DNA of 53,399 bases, from positions 1 through 53,399 of the forward strand of contig NZ_LZHW01000059.1 in assembly GCF_001667265.1 (NCBI RefSeq). Reading direction: 5' to 3'. Origin of the DNA: Mycobacterium sp. ACS4331 (GTDB taxonomy: Bacteria > Actinomycetota > Actinomycetes > Mycobacteriales > Mycobacteriaceae). The position numbers and the translations under genes were made by a program. Positions within the stretch are counted from its first letter, which is position 1, and each line of letters opens with the position of its first letter. This document shows positions 42,300-49,438 of this stretch, in pieces. Below the pieces are notes generated by a model that worked only from the letters and a program-made list of their open reading frames with translations, ran no database searches and was not told where the DNA came from.

Positions 42300-42632
42300 T
42301 CAACGCTCGGATGCGGTGCGCTCGTCGATCATCGCCGCGTGCGTACGTAGACGGTCTGCGATCTGGCCCAGCCACTCGGTGTAGGTCAGCGGGTCTGGAA
42401 GGTAATCGACACCCACGCTGTTGACCAGGAGCTGTCCCAAGTCGGGTTCAGCGCGGGCCTGGCGTAGGTTATCGATCTCCTGGGCCAGGTTGCACAGGGC
42501 CCGAGCGACAGGTCGTGCCGTGACATAACTGTCGACCACTCCCTCCCAGTCCTCTGCTTCGAGATCCCAATCCTGGTGGAAGTAGGCACCGAGAAATTGG
42601 TCAAGGTCCCTGGATATCGAGCCATCGTTCAT
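42300..42632 (-). CDS. CdiI-like contact-dependent inhibition immunity protein (copy 1)
   Basis: The 110-aa acidic protein begins MNDGSISRDLDQFLGAYFHQ and continues DWDLEAEDWEGVVDSYV, the pattern of the CdiI_2-type immunity family. It ends LTYTEWLGQIADRLRTHAAM. Paralogues lie at 48260-48583 and 49608-49931. Its ATG overlaps the TGA of an RNase A-like toxin tail (ATGA at 42629-42632), so it should be the cognate antidote of that now-broken toxin. It is complete and may still protect the cell as an orphan immunity gene. Such proteins act in the cytosol by binding the toxin domain. Confidence 0.82.
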   Translation of the reverse strand: MNDGSISRDLDQFLGAYFHQDWDLEAEDWEGVVDSYVTARPVARALCNLAQEIDNLRQARAEPDLGQLLVNSVGVDYLPDPLTYTEWLGQIADRLRTHAAMIDERTASER

Positions 42633-42910
42633 GGTGTGGGGAACCCTGTAAGCACGTACCACCCGCCATTTCCGTCGCCTTTGAGCACCACCCTAACTCC
42701 GGTGCCCGGCACCGCCTCCGTATGAAAGGTGCACCGAGCCTGAGATACAAATCGGCTCCGCTCGACAGCCACTCGACAATCTCTTGTTGATGGCGTTGGA
42801 GCACGGAGCCGACGGCTGCGGCTGCCTCATCGAGGTTGTTGAACGACGAGGCCGTTCCCAATTTGGTTGAGTCGAGGCGAGCAGAAAGATCGTCGAAGGT
42901 TAGCGATGTC
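42629..42910 (-). pseudogene. RNase A-like (CdiA-CT type) toxin tail, truncated and frameshifted
   Basis: The frame gives LTFDDLSARLDSTKLGTASS, then DEAAAAVGSVLQRHQQEIVE and WLSSGADLYLRL, and then needs a shift. The other frame continues FHTEAVPGTGVRVVLKGD and NGGWYVLTGFPTP before TGA. Together they give the C-terminal half of the bacterial RNase A-like toxin domain found in CdiA and related polymorphic toxins. The N-terminal carrier is gone: an IS3 remnant begins about 90 bp upstream on the other strand. The stop overlaps the immunity gene start (ATGA), which supports a toxin-antidote pair. Confidence 0.72.
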
Positions 42911-43001
42911 CTCAGGCTGGCTGGCGTGACCCCGATCGGTTGATCCGTGGCTTATGAGAGTCTTGCGGCCCACATTGTGGGTAGGAAGGCACGACAAGAT
43001 C

Positions 43002-43283
43002 ATGGTGACGATGAGACGGCACAGCCCGGAGCAGATTGTGCGCAAGCTGATGGCTGCTGACCGGCTGTTGGACGAGGGCAAGGACACCGCGGCGGTATGC
43101 CGCGAACTCGGCGTTTCCGAGGCCACCTACCACCGGTGGCGCAACCAGTTCGGCGGCCTGAAAGCCGAGGACGCCAAACGGCTCAAGGACCTCGCACGCG
43201 AGAACGCCGCCCTCAAGCGGCTGTTGGCCGATGCTGAGTTGGTGAAGGACGCGCTGCGGGAGATCGCCAAGGGAAACTTCTAG
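43002..43283 (+). CDS. IS3-family transposase OrfA
   Basis: The 93-aa product (MVTMRRHSPEQIVRKLMAADRLL) has the HTH CRELGVSEATYHRWRNQFGGLKAEDAKRLKDLARENAALKRLL with the leucine-zipper end typical of IS3 OrfA. It is apparently complete, but its partner OrfB is broken, so the element cannot move alone. An upstream ATG at 42954 could add 16 residues. Confidence 0.85.
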   Translation: MVTMRRHSPEQIVRKLMAADRLLDEGKDTAAVCRELGVSEATYHRWRNQFGGLKAEDAKRLKDLARENAALKRLLADAELVKDALREIAKGNF

Positions 43284-43790
43284 GCCCGGGACGCCGGCGG
43301 GCAGCTATTCGTCACCTGCAGCGCGTGCTGGGGGTCAGCGAGCGGTTCGCCTGCCGCGTCACCGGGCAACACCGCGCCACCCAAAGCCACGAACCCACGT
43401 CGGCGACGCCAGACGACCCAGACGCCGCCCTGCGAGCGTGGCTACGCGGCTACGCCAAGAAGCATCCTCGACGTCGATTCCGGCCCGCCTAACATGACGC
43501 CCGCGGCGAAGGCTGGGTCGTCAATCACAAGAAGATCCAACGCCTGTGGCGGTGGAGGTACCGTGGCGTTGCGCTTGCGCGCTGCGGAACCCGCAGGCCT
43601 TCCTCCCGCCCCCCGCCGACCGTTGTGGCCGAAGCACCCGACCGGGTGTGGGTGGTGAACTTCCAGTTCGACGTCACCACCGGCGGGCGGCCGATGAAGA
43701 TCGTGTCGATCATCGACGAGCACACCCGCGAATGCCTCGCCACCTGTTGTCACCGGTGCCTACTCGCGATCGCAGTGGGTCCGATCGCCA
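43284..43790 (+). pseudogene. Degenerate IS3 OrfB (rve integrase core)
   Basis: Fragments of OrfB remain in several frames: HLQRVLGVSERFACRVTGQHRATQ near the start, EGWVVNHKKIQRLWRWRYRG, then PDRVWVVNFQFDVTTGGRPMKIVSIIDEHTREC, which carries the first catalytic Asp of the DDE core. Frameshifts and stops separate them, and the rest of the core is missing. The last piece reads in frame into the alpha/beta hydrolase gene. Confidence 0.75.
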
Positions 43791-43831
43791 TCTCGAAGTT
43801 CGACCATCGAAAGCCGCCGTTGAGGGATGCT

Positions 43832-44677
43832 ATGACGGTGAAGCAGTTTCGCCGCGGTGAGCTTGTTTTTGATGTTGTTGATTCGGGGCCAGCTGACGGT
43901 TCGGTCGTGGTCCTATTGCACGGGTTCCCACAGTCCAACGCCTCTTGGGATGCGGTTATCCCACTTCTGACCGCACGAGGATATCGCTGCCTGGCTCCGA
44001 ACCAGCGGGGATATTCACCCGGTGCCCGGCCTGAACGCCGACGCGACTACCGCATGACTGAACTCGTCGATGACGTCGCCGCACTGATCGATGCAAGCGG
44101 CGCCGAGAAAGTCCATCTCGTAGGCCATGACGCTGGCGCTGGAATGGGATGGGTGTTCGCAGCAAATCACCCAGACCGTCTTCACACCTTCACGGCACTG
44201 TCGACCCCGCACCCAACCGCATTCAAGAACGCGATACTGACAAGCCGCCAAGGGATTACATCGTGGTACATCTACTTCTATCAATTGCCCCGAATCCCTG
44301 AGTGGTACTACCTAGGCCGGCGCGGCGACGCCTCAAGACTGTCGCGCTACATGCAGGCCGGCGGCCAAAGCCCTGTGCTGGCAGACCGAGATGCGAGCGC
44401 GATGGCCGAACCCGGGACACTCACCGCGTCAATGAATTGGTACCGGGCACTTTCATGGTCAGACAAGATTGGCCAGACAACGGTTCCCACCATGTATGTG
44501 TGGAGCGACAGCGACAAGTGGGTCCTTGACAAGGCCGCTCGCAACACGGGCCGCTACGTCAGCGGGCAATACCGCTTCGAGATCCTCCACGGAACTTCTC
44601 ACTGGATACCTGAAGAGCAGCCAGACACAGTCGCCCGCCTACTACTCGAATGGCTGGAAACCCATTCCTCTCCATGA
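43832..44677 (+). CDS. Alpha/beta hydrolase, epoxide hydrolase-like
   Basis: The 281-aa protein starts MTVKQFRRGELVFDVVDSG. VVLLHGFPQSNASWDAVIP holds the HG oxyanion motif. The nucleophile elbow is LVGHDAGAGMGW, with D100 in place of serine, as in epoxide hydrolases and haloalkane dehalogenases. The base histidine is in LHGTSHWIPEEQPD. It hydrolyses an epoxide or similar ester-like substrate, not identified. A longer in-frame reading from 43625 would fuse a piece of IS3 OrfB to its N-terminus; the internal ATG is the natural start. Composition is a little less GC-rich than the core genes. Confidence 0.87.
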   Translation: MTVKQFRRGELVFDVVDSGPADGSVVVLLHGFPQSNASWDAVIPLLTARGYRCLAPNQRGYSPGARPERRRDYRMTELVDDVAALIDASGAEKVHLVGHDAGAGMGWVFAANHPDRLHTFTALSTPHPTAFKNAILTSRQGITSWYIYFYQLPRIPEWYYLGRRGDASRLSRYMQAGGQSPVLADRDASAMAEPGTLTASMNWYRALSWSDKIGQTTVPTMYVWSDSDKWVLDKAARNTGRYVSGQYRFEILHGTSHWIPEEQPDTVARLLLEWLETHSSP

Positions 44678-45293
44678 CTATCGCAAACCCTGATCCGAGA
44701 CCTCGACAGCCACGCTGACCGGATGAATGCGGCGTCGCTAGTCGGCTGGGCGTCCACAGCCAAGCGAAGCCCACTGTCGCAGGGCTACGATTTCGACGAC
44801 AACGATGAATATCGACTCTCAACCGCCGTGGACCAGCCTGCAGTCCTGATTCCGGTAGAACACGACCGCTCCACCGCGCCCGTCCTCGTCGACGTCGTCA
44901 TCGACTGCATCGAGGGTGAATTCGAGATTGGCGAGCGTAGGACCGACGATCAGCTGGACGTTCTCTGAGAATCTGTTGTCCGCCACGAGTTTCAGCCCTT
45001 CACCCACGCGTTGCCCACACGACGACAGCCGTAGCGCGTTGCGTTCTCCATCAGGTACGCGATCTCTATTGCGAGAACGACTCGTGGCGCTTGCACACGA
45101 CTTCCTCCAGCCTTTAAGTCGCGGGTTCCGAACAGGCTCGTGGCGATTGCTTCTTTGGGAAACCACCGATCCCGGAATACGGCGACGAATCCGAGTGCGG
45201 GCTGTGGGACCGGATCGGGTTGCGTCGGCATTGGAGGGTTGAGCGCTGGTTGAAGACGCTGCGGGGCTCAGCAGCGCGACCGCTGAGTAAGCC
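44678..45293. other. Decayed toxin-locus DNA
   Basis: There is no intact gene. It contains the toxin-backbone fragment (45118-45246) and, on the minus strand, a C-terminal-looking frame at 44819-45000 (VADNRFSENVQLIVGPTLAN, then LEFTLDAVDDDVDEDGRG) that I do not recognise. It may be the tail of another immunity protein. Confidence 0.5.
45118..45246 (-). pseudogene. Fragment of a second toxin backbone
   Basis: PDPVPQPALGFVAVFRDRWF and PKEAIATSLFGTRDLK match PDPVPQPAPGFVDGFRDRWF and ANEAFAKSLFGTGDSK of the intact TNT toxin (about 47029-47154). The surrounding parts of the backbone are gone. It is therefore a relic of a second, related secreted toxin. Confidence 0.7.
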
Positions 45294-45709
45294 TCACAGC
45301 GGTTCGCCGATGTCGGGCAGCAGCGCGACGTCTTCAGGCTGACCATTGCGGAACACGGCCGCCAGTTCACGCACTCGCCTCTTGGCCCATTCGACGTTCA
45401 ACCCGCTCAACACCTCATACTCGAACGCGAATCGCTATGCACGGTCACCGAATCGCCGTGCCGCCTCAGTCGTGACGACATCCTGGCAGTACCAGCACAA
45501 CAGATCATCGAGACTGCCGACTCGATCGAATCCGAGTTGTCCGCGCTCATAGAACCTGAAGTGGTAGCCGGCGTCGTCGACGAAGATGTTGAGTCCATCG
45601 GTGACTTGAGACCGACGGGCATGGGCCGGACCCCCAACTGCTGCGACAGCCGGTCGATCTCGCGCTGAAGCACATCAATCTTGTCGTTCGGGAAACTTTC
45701 CGTAGTCAT
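45294..45709 (-). pseudogene. Imm63-like immunity gene with frameshift and nonsense mutation
   Basis: The start MTTESFPNDKIDVLQREIDR leads to a frameshift at about 45610. The next frame gives VTDGLNIFVDDAGYHFRFYE and RVGSLDDLLCWYCQDVVTTE, then a TAG where the truncated copy at 42145 has CAG, then RFAFEYEVLSGLNVEWAKRR and the C-terminus. The SLDDLLCW core and following helices resemble Imm63 proteins. It lies 31 bp after the TNT antidote gene, so it belonged to the same operon. It protects against an unknown toxin that is no longer encoded here. Confidence 0.72.
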
Positions 45710-45739
45710 CCATAGTCCGATCAATCGACTGCAAATATG

Positions 45740-46222
45740 TCACCCCAGCCCCGAACTCACTTCCAGTTCAATGTCTTCGACCTGCCGGTCCATCAGATGG
45801 CTGAAGATCATCGCCTTGACCAACGGAAGTACCGCGGAGCCCGCGGGTGAATTCAGCTCATACCTGCCCGCGCTGATCTGCCTGGTATCGACAGAGACGG
45901 CGAATCCCTGTGCATACAGTGATGATCCCAGGTTCGGTGCATCGACAGCTGATCGAGCCAGACTTGCCCATGCCCAGATCAGGTATTTCTCCGCCAACTC
46001 GAACGTGGAGAACCGACCAACCTCGGGCCGCCACTGGTTGCGATCATCGAGTTCGTCCAGAACCCAAGAACCGTCGTCGAGATGAAGGCGGTACGAGAAG
46101 TCACTCGATCGGAACACGACCTGATCCCCATCGTGGTCGTCATCGATCGACACTCCTGTGGACCTCAACAGCTCCGCCCACCTTGTCCAGTTGTCCGCCA
46201 ACCGCCTGTAGTCAGGTTTCAC
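45740..46222 (-). CDS. Immunity factor for TNT toxin (IFT, Imm61 family)
   Basis: The 160-aa protein has the IFT pattern: YRRLADNWTRWAELLRSTG, FSYRLHLDDGSWVLDELDD, GRFSTFELAEKYLIWAWASL and a C-terminus with VKAMIFSHLMDRQVEDIELEV. In M. tuberculosis IFT (Rv3902c) binds TNT and blocks its NAD+ glycohydrolase, which protects the producer. Here the ATG overlaps the TNT toxin stop by four bases (ATGA), as expected for a toxin-antidote pair that must be made together. It acts in the cytosol. Confidence 0.9.
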   Translation of the reverse strand: MKPDYRRLADNWTRWAELLRSTGVSIDDDHDGDQVVFRSSDFSYRLHLDDGSWVLDELDDRNQWRPEVGRFSTFELAEKYLIWAWASLARSAVDAPNLGSSLYAQGFAVSVDTRQISAGRYELNSPAGSAVLPLVKAMIFSHLMDRQVEDIELEVSSGLG

Positions 46223-48186
46223 CTGTTCACCTTTCTCAGATATTGAGCATCGATGAGATCTTGCACAGAGGCGTTATTCCCATCAGCATCCAGAATGCGG
46301 TATTGCACTCCGCCACCTGGTTGGTTAAACCATGGCGCAGCCTGCGATCGTTCAATCGTGTAACCCGGCGGAAGGTTGGCGGGATCTGCGACAACATACT
46401 GGTAATAGGGCTTGTCCACACTTACTGGGGGTAACGCGCGTTCTGCGAAGGGAACGCCCTCGGGCGACATCCACGATCCGCCTGGATGCCCGAAGCGGTC
46501 AACCACCGTGCCCTTCGGCAACTGGACGTCTGGAGCCACCGTCCCGGGCACGGCGTACGGCTTGCCGGGCAGCGAGTCGTCGGGGTAGACGAGGCTCCCG
46601 TCTGCGTTTGTGAAATCCGGTCCTGGCGGTGTGGGTTGGTAACTGTCGAACAGGGGCGAGTCTGCCGGCAGTGCTGGCGGTGCGTGAACCGTCGATGGCG
46701 ACGGGACGTGTGGGCTTGGCGCAGGGCCGGCGCCGGTGATGTCATCGAGGCCCGTGGCAGGTTTAGCGACCGACGTTGTGCTGTCGAGGGTTTCATGAGT
46801 AAGGCCGCCGAGTGCGGCTCGCGCGGCAAGAGTTTCCGGACCGAACACCACGGCGCTGCCGGCAGACTGGGTTCCATCCGCCGCCCATTCGCCGAGGTAG
46901 TAAGCAGCACTGGGTGAGTTGAGCGCACGATCGATCTCGTCCTTGACCGCCCCGACGGGATCGGAAATCGTCTCCTGCAGACCACCCAGGAGTGCCTGCC
47001 ATGATTCGAGAACACCTGGAGACTTCGAGTCGCCGGTTCCAAACAGGCTCTTGGCGAAGGCTTCATTGGCAAACCACCGATCGCGGAAGCCGTCGACGAA
47101 TCCAGGCGCGGGCTGTGGGACCGGGTCGGGCTGCGGCATGGTGGGGTTGAGCGCCAAATACTCACCCAGTCGGTGGGTGTCCTGCAGGAATCGGTCAAGC
47201 GCGGCGTCCATGGACTCAGGCGGCACTCCCTGCATTGCAAGCAGGTCCCGCGCAGCGGCGACGACTGCGGGGTCGGACTTGAGATCCTGCACCGATGGCA
47301 CTCGGCTCAGCGCCGCCTGCCGTTGCTGCTCCATCGCCGCGCCCAGTCCCGGCGCCGTCGCCTCCAGCGCCTGATCCAGATTCTTAGGCACCTCCTTGGG
47401 GTCCGCCGTCGTTCCCGGCGGGAACAGTTGGTCCTGCAGCGTGGGCGGACGCTCCTCGCCCTGAGCCGGGTTCTCGGCCGCGGCGGGGCCGTCCGGCAAC
47501 AGCATGTCCTGCCAAGTCTTCGGCGGTTCAGATCCCTGCTCTGCATCGCCGCCCCCGCCGCCACCGTCGGGTTCCGGTGCCGGGGATAGGTGCGGACTCA
47601 GCGGCGCGTCCATCGACTGCACTGTCCCCTCGGCGAAGCTGACCTCCCCCAGCGGCGCGACCGCTGCGGTGATCTTGGCCGCGACCTCAGCGTCCAGTTC
47701 CGCCAGGCGCAACGCACGGGCGTTGATCTCGGCCGAAAGCTCCTGGCCTTCAGCCAGTTTGGCCGGATACTCCGCGGCCGTGACCCCGTGTCGAGTCGAC
47801 AGGGACAGATCATCGTGGACATCGAACCCGGCCGCCTCGGCCCTGCGCACCGAGTCGAGCACCTGCTGCTTGGCGGTCTCCAGATCGGCCGCGCCGGCAC
47901 GCGCAGCCCTCGCCGCACCATCCAGGACATCGGCCAAACCACGCACTCGATACAGGTCCGCCAGCGTGCGCGCCTGGGTGGCTTCGGCGGCTCGGCCGTC
48001 CCAGTCAGCGCCGCCTGGGCTCAGCGCGCCACGATGCGCGGTGGAGAAGGCACCCTCCCAGCCCGCGGCGGTGGTGGTCCAGTGGCGGGCGGCCGTCTGC
48101 AGATGGGCGGTGTCCCAGTTGCGGATCTGCGACAGACTCGGCAGCGCCACCCCCGCTGCTGCAGTCCCTCCCCCGACTGCTGCCAT
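46219..48186 (-). CDS. Polymorphic toxin with C-terminal TNT (NAD+ glycohydrolase) domain
   Basis: The 655-aa protein has three parts. Residues 1-130 are helical with a WXG-like core (WEGAFSTAHRGALSPGGADW) and belong to the mycobacterial carriers linked to type VII secretion. A Pro/Gly/Ala-rich centre (about 190-530) includes PTMPQPDPVPQPAPGF. The TNT domain (about 540-655) has GTVVDRFGHPGGSWMSPEG, PFAERALPPVSVDKPYYQYV, APWFNQPGGGVQY with Q628, and VQDLIDAQYLRKV. TNT hydrolyses NAD(P)+ and kills the target cell. Where family members usually read PYH, this one reads PYY (Y595), a possible change at an active-site position. The antidote gene follows with an ATGA overlap. There is no signal peptide, as is normal for type VII substrates. 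Confidence 0.93.
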   Translation of the reverse strand: MAAVGGGTAAAGVALPSLSQIRNWDTAHLQTAARHWTTTAAGWEGAFSTAHRGALSPGGADWDGRAAEATQARTLADLYRVRGLADVLDGAARAARAGAADLETAKQQVLDSVRRAEAAGFDVHDDLSLSTRHGVTAAEYPAKLAEGQELSAEINARALRLAELDAEVAAKITAAVAPLGEVSFAEGTVQSMDAPLSPHLSPAPEPDGGGGGGDAEQGSEPPKTWQDMLLPDGPAAAENPAQGEERPPTLQDQLFPPGTTADPKEVPKNLDQALEATAPGLGAAMEQQRQAALSRVPSVQDLKSDPAVVAAARDLLAMQGVPPESMDAALDRFLQDTHRLGEYLALNPTMPQPDPVPQPAPGFVDGFRDRWFANEAFAKSLFGTGDSKSPGVLESWQALLGGLQETISDPVGAVKDEIDRALNSPSAAYYLGEWAADGTQSAGSAVVFGPETLAARAALGGLTHETLDSTTSVAKPATGLDDITGAGPAPSPHVPSPSTVHAPPALPADSPLFDSYQPTPPGPDFTNADGSLVYPDDSLPGKPYAVPGTVAPDVQLPKGTVVDRFGHPGGSWMSPEGVPFAERALPPVSVDKPYYQYVVADPANLPPGYTIERSQAAPWFNQPGGGVQYRILDADGNNASVQDLIDAQYLRKVNR

Positions 48187-48230
48187 CTACATCCGGATCA
48201 AGCTCAGGGCCACTGTGTCCACAGCAGCTG

Positions 48231-48263
48231 AGTCTATTGCTGGCCTACCCGAGTGCAATTCAC
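48231..48263 (-). promoter_or_regulatory. Promoter-like repeat, copy A (before the TNT toxin gene)
   Basis: AGTCTATTGC-N14-GCAATTCAC. On the minus strand this reads TTGC then TAGACT with a 16-bp spacer, a plausible sigma-A-type promoter (TANNNT -10). Its outer arm contains the TGA of the CdiI-like gene. The expected RNA start is about 38 bases before the toxin ATG. Confidence 0.55.
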
Positions 48264-48583
48264 TGATTTCGGTCTTCGAGTGTCGCAGCGTGCTGACGCA
48301 ACCGGTGCGCGATCTGGCCCAGCCACGCGGTGTAGGTCGGCGGTTCGGGAAGGTAAAAGACGCCGACTGTGTACACCAAGAACTGTTCCAAGTCGGGTTC
48401 AGCGCGGGCCTGACGCAGCGTGTCGATCTCCTCGGCCAGCATCCTCAAGAGCCCGGCAACTGGGTGATCGTTGACGTAGCCGTCGACGATTCCCTGCCAG
48501 TCGTCGGCCTCCAGATCCCAGTCCTGATGAAAGTAGGCGCCGAAGAACTGCTTGAGGTCCCGAGAGATCGAGCCGTCGTTCAC
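48260..48583 (-). CDS. CdiI-like immunity protein (copy 2)
   Basis: The 107-aa acidic protein starts MNDGSISRDLKQFFGAYFHQ and DWDLEADDWQGIVDGYV, closely matching copy 1. The GTG start overlaps the stop of the EspC-like gene (GTGA). It sits between the secretion-target gene and the TNT toxin, which has its own antidote, so this immunity protein probably belongs to a toxin tail that was replaced. It is intact and may give protection against RNase A-like toxins of neighbours. The stop codon lies inside promoter-like repeat A. Confidence 0.83.
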   Translation of the reverse strand: MNDGSISRDLKQFFGAYFHQDWDLEADDWQGIVDGYVNDHPVAGLLRMLAEEIDTLRQARAEPDLEQFLVYTVGVFYLPEPPTYTAWLGQIAHRLRQHAATLEDRNQ

Positions 48584-48861
48584 GGATGCACCGCAGAGAT
48601 CTGCTGCGCCGACGCGTGATCCAGCTCGGACATCACCGCCCCGACCATGCCGACCTTCGCACCCGTGGTCGACAGTCGTGCGGCCAGAAGCCCGGCCGCC
48701 GCACTCACCACCGCATTCGCCGCCACGACCGCCGCCGACGTCGCCTGGCCACCTGCCGGCGGGTTGCCGGATGGAACCCCGTCCACGACATCGCCAGCCG
48801 CTGCAACATGCTGACTCGCAGCAAGCTGCAGACCTTCCGCACTAAGGCCGATCAGATCCAC
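48580..48861 (-). CDS. EspC-like type VII secretion target, about 93 aa
   Basis: The protein (VDLIGLSAEGLQLAASQHVA) is helical, Ala-rich and lacks cysteine. It is the size and form of the EspC/WXG100-like "type VII secretion target" family, with a central Gly/Pro hinge (GVPSGNPPAGGQ). Such proteins dimerise with or escort the larger substrate. The GTG at 48861 is preferred; a TTG at 48897 would add 12 residues. Promoter-like repeat B ends about 9 bases upstream, which predicts a leaderless mRNA beginning at or near this GTG. The stop overlaps the CdiI-like gene start. Confidence 0.68.
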   Translation of the reverse strand: MDLIGLSAEGLQLAASQHVAAAGDVVDGVPSGNPPAGGQATSAAVVAANAVVSAAAGLLAARLSTTGAKVGMVGAVMSELDHASAQQISAVHP

Positions 48862-48869
48862 AATAGGGA

Positions 48870-48902
48870 AGTCTATTGCCGGCACAGGAGTGCGCAATTC
48901 AC
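48870..48902 (-). promoter_or_regulatory. Promoter-like repeat, copy B (before the EspC-like gene)
   Basis: AGTCTATTGC-N14-GCAATTCAC with the same arms and spacer length as copies A and C. On the minus strand TAGACT ends at 48870, so transcription should start near 48861-48864, the GTG of the next gene. Confidence 0.55.
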
Positions 48903-48919
48903 CAATTGCGGGGCCGCTC

Positions 48920-49126
48920 TCAACCGCTCATTCCGGCCTTCGACAGCAGGTAGAGGACGAGCACACCGACTCCGCCGACGATCAGCGCCCTGCCAAGCCT
49001 CCGGTTCTTCCTGCGCTGCGCCATTCCGAACAACAGCAGGCCTATGCCGAAGGCGAAGATGCCCAGATCCACTGTCATCCGGCCCAGCTCATAGCTGAGA
49101 CTGCTGGCAATCACATCAATGCGCAC
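48920..49126 (-). CDS. Small two-TM membrane protein of the toxin operon
   Basis: The 68-aa protein has two hydrophobic helices, LGIFAFGIGLLLFGMA (about 21-36) and ALIVGGVGVLVLYLL (about 47-61), joined by a basic loop (QRRKNRRLGR). It begins at GTG 49126 after GGGGAGGG. It is the first gene of the operon, between promoter-like repeats C and B. The function is unknown. A role in envelope anchoring or export of the toxin is possible, but inference only. Confidence 0.7.
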   Translation of the reverse strand: MRIDVIASSLSYELGRMTVDLGIFAFGIGLLLFGMAQRRKNRRLGRALIVGGVGVLVLYLLSKAGMSG

Positions 49127-49142
49127 CGTGCCCTCCCCAACG

Positions 49143-49330
49143 TCAGGTCCCGGAGTCTATTGCCGACGGACGCGTGCGCAATTCACAGCGGTTGCGGCCG
49201 GACAGCTGGCGTGCTGAGGATGCGGGGCTGAGCGACGGGACGTGCGTTGCAATAACTGTCGACGACGCGCTACCAGTCCCCGCTTCGAGATCCCAACCCT
49301 GGTGAAAGCAGACGCCGCCGCCCTTCAGGA
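49143..49330 (-). pseudogene. Degenerate CdiI-like immunity gene
   Basis: FHQGWDLEAGDW, a TAG stop, then RVVDSYCNARPVAQPR and the end RPQPL are recognisable across two frames. The codon pattern matches the CdiI-like copies, but the start is missing, a stop interrupts it and frames shift. Its terminal TGA lies inside repeat C, as in copy 2 with repeat A, so the repeat was duplicated together with the immunity gene's end. Confidence 0.65.
49154..49186 (-). promoter_or_regulatory. Promoter-like repeat, copy C (before the small membrane protein gene)
   Basis: AGTCTATTGC-N14-GCAATTCAC, the third copy with identical arm sequence and spacing. TAGACT lies 28-33 bases before the GTG start at 49126, giving a short leader that includes the GGGGAGGG site. 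Confidence 0.6.
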
Positions 49331-49438
49331 CTGTCTCAACGCCGGCACCTATCACGCGAAGCCGCCAACGAGTGAATTGCGAACCCTCGCAATGCCCCTG
49401 AGAATCTGCGCATGGACCTGATCCGATTCACCGCTGGC

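Noticed and set aside
43625..43831. N-terminal extension of the alpha/beta hydrolase
   Set aside because: It is IS3 OrfB sequence fused in frame. The hydrolase family begins near MTVKQFRRG.
44723..44968. Plus-strand 81-codon frame after the hydrolase gene
   Set aside because: It has no ribosome-binding site or motif, and the minus strand reads more like decayed coding sequence.
48231..49186. CRISPR-like array from the three AGTCTATTGC repeats
   Set aside because: There are only three copies, hundreds of bases apart with genes between, and no cas genes. A promoter-type element explains them better.
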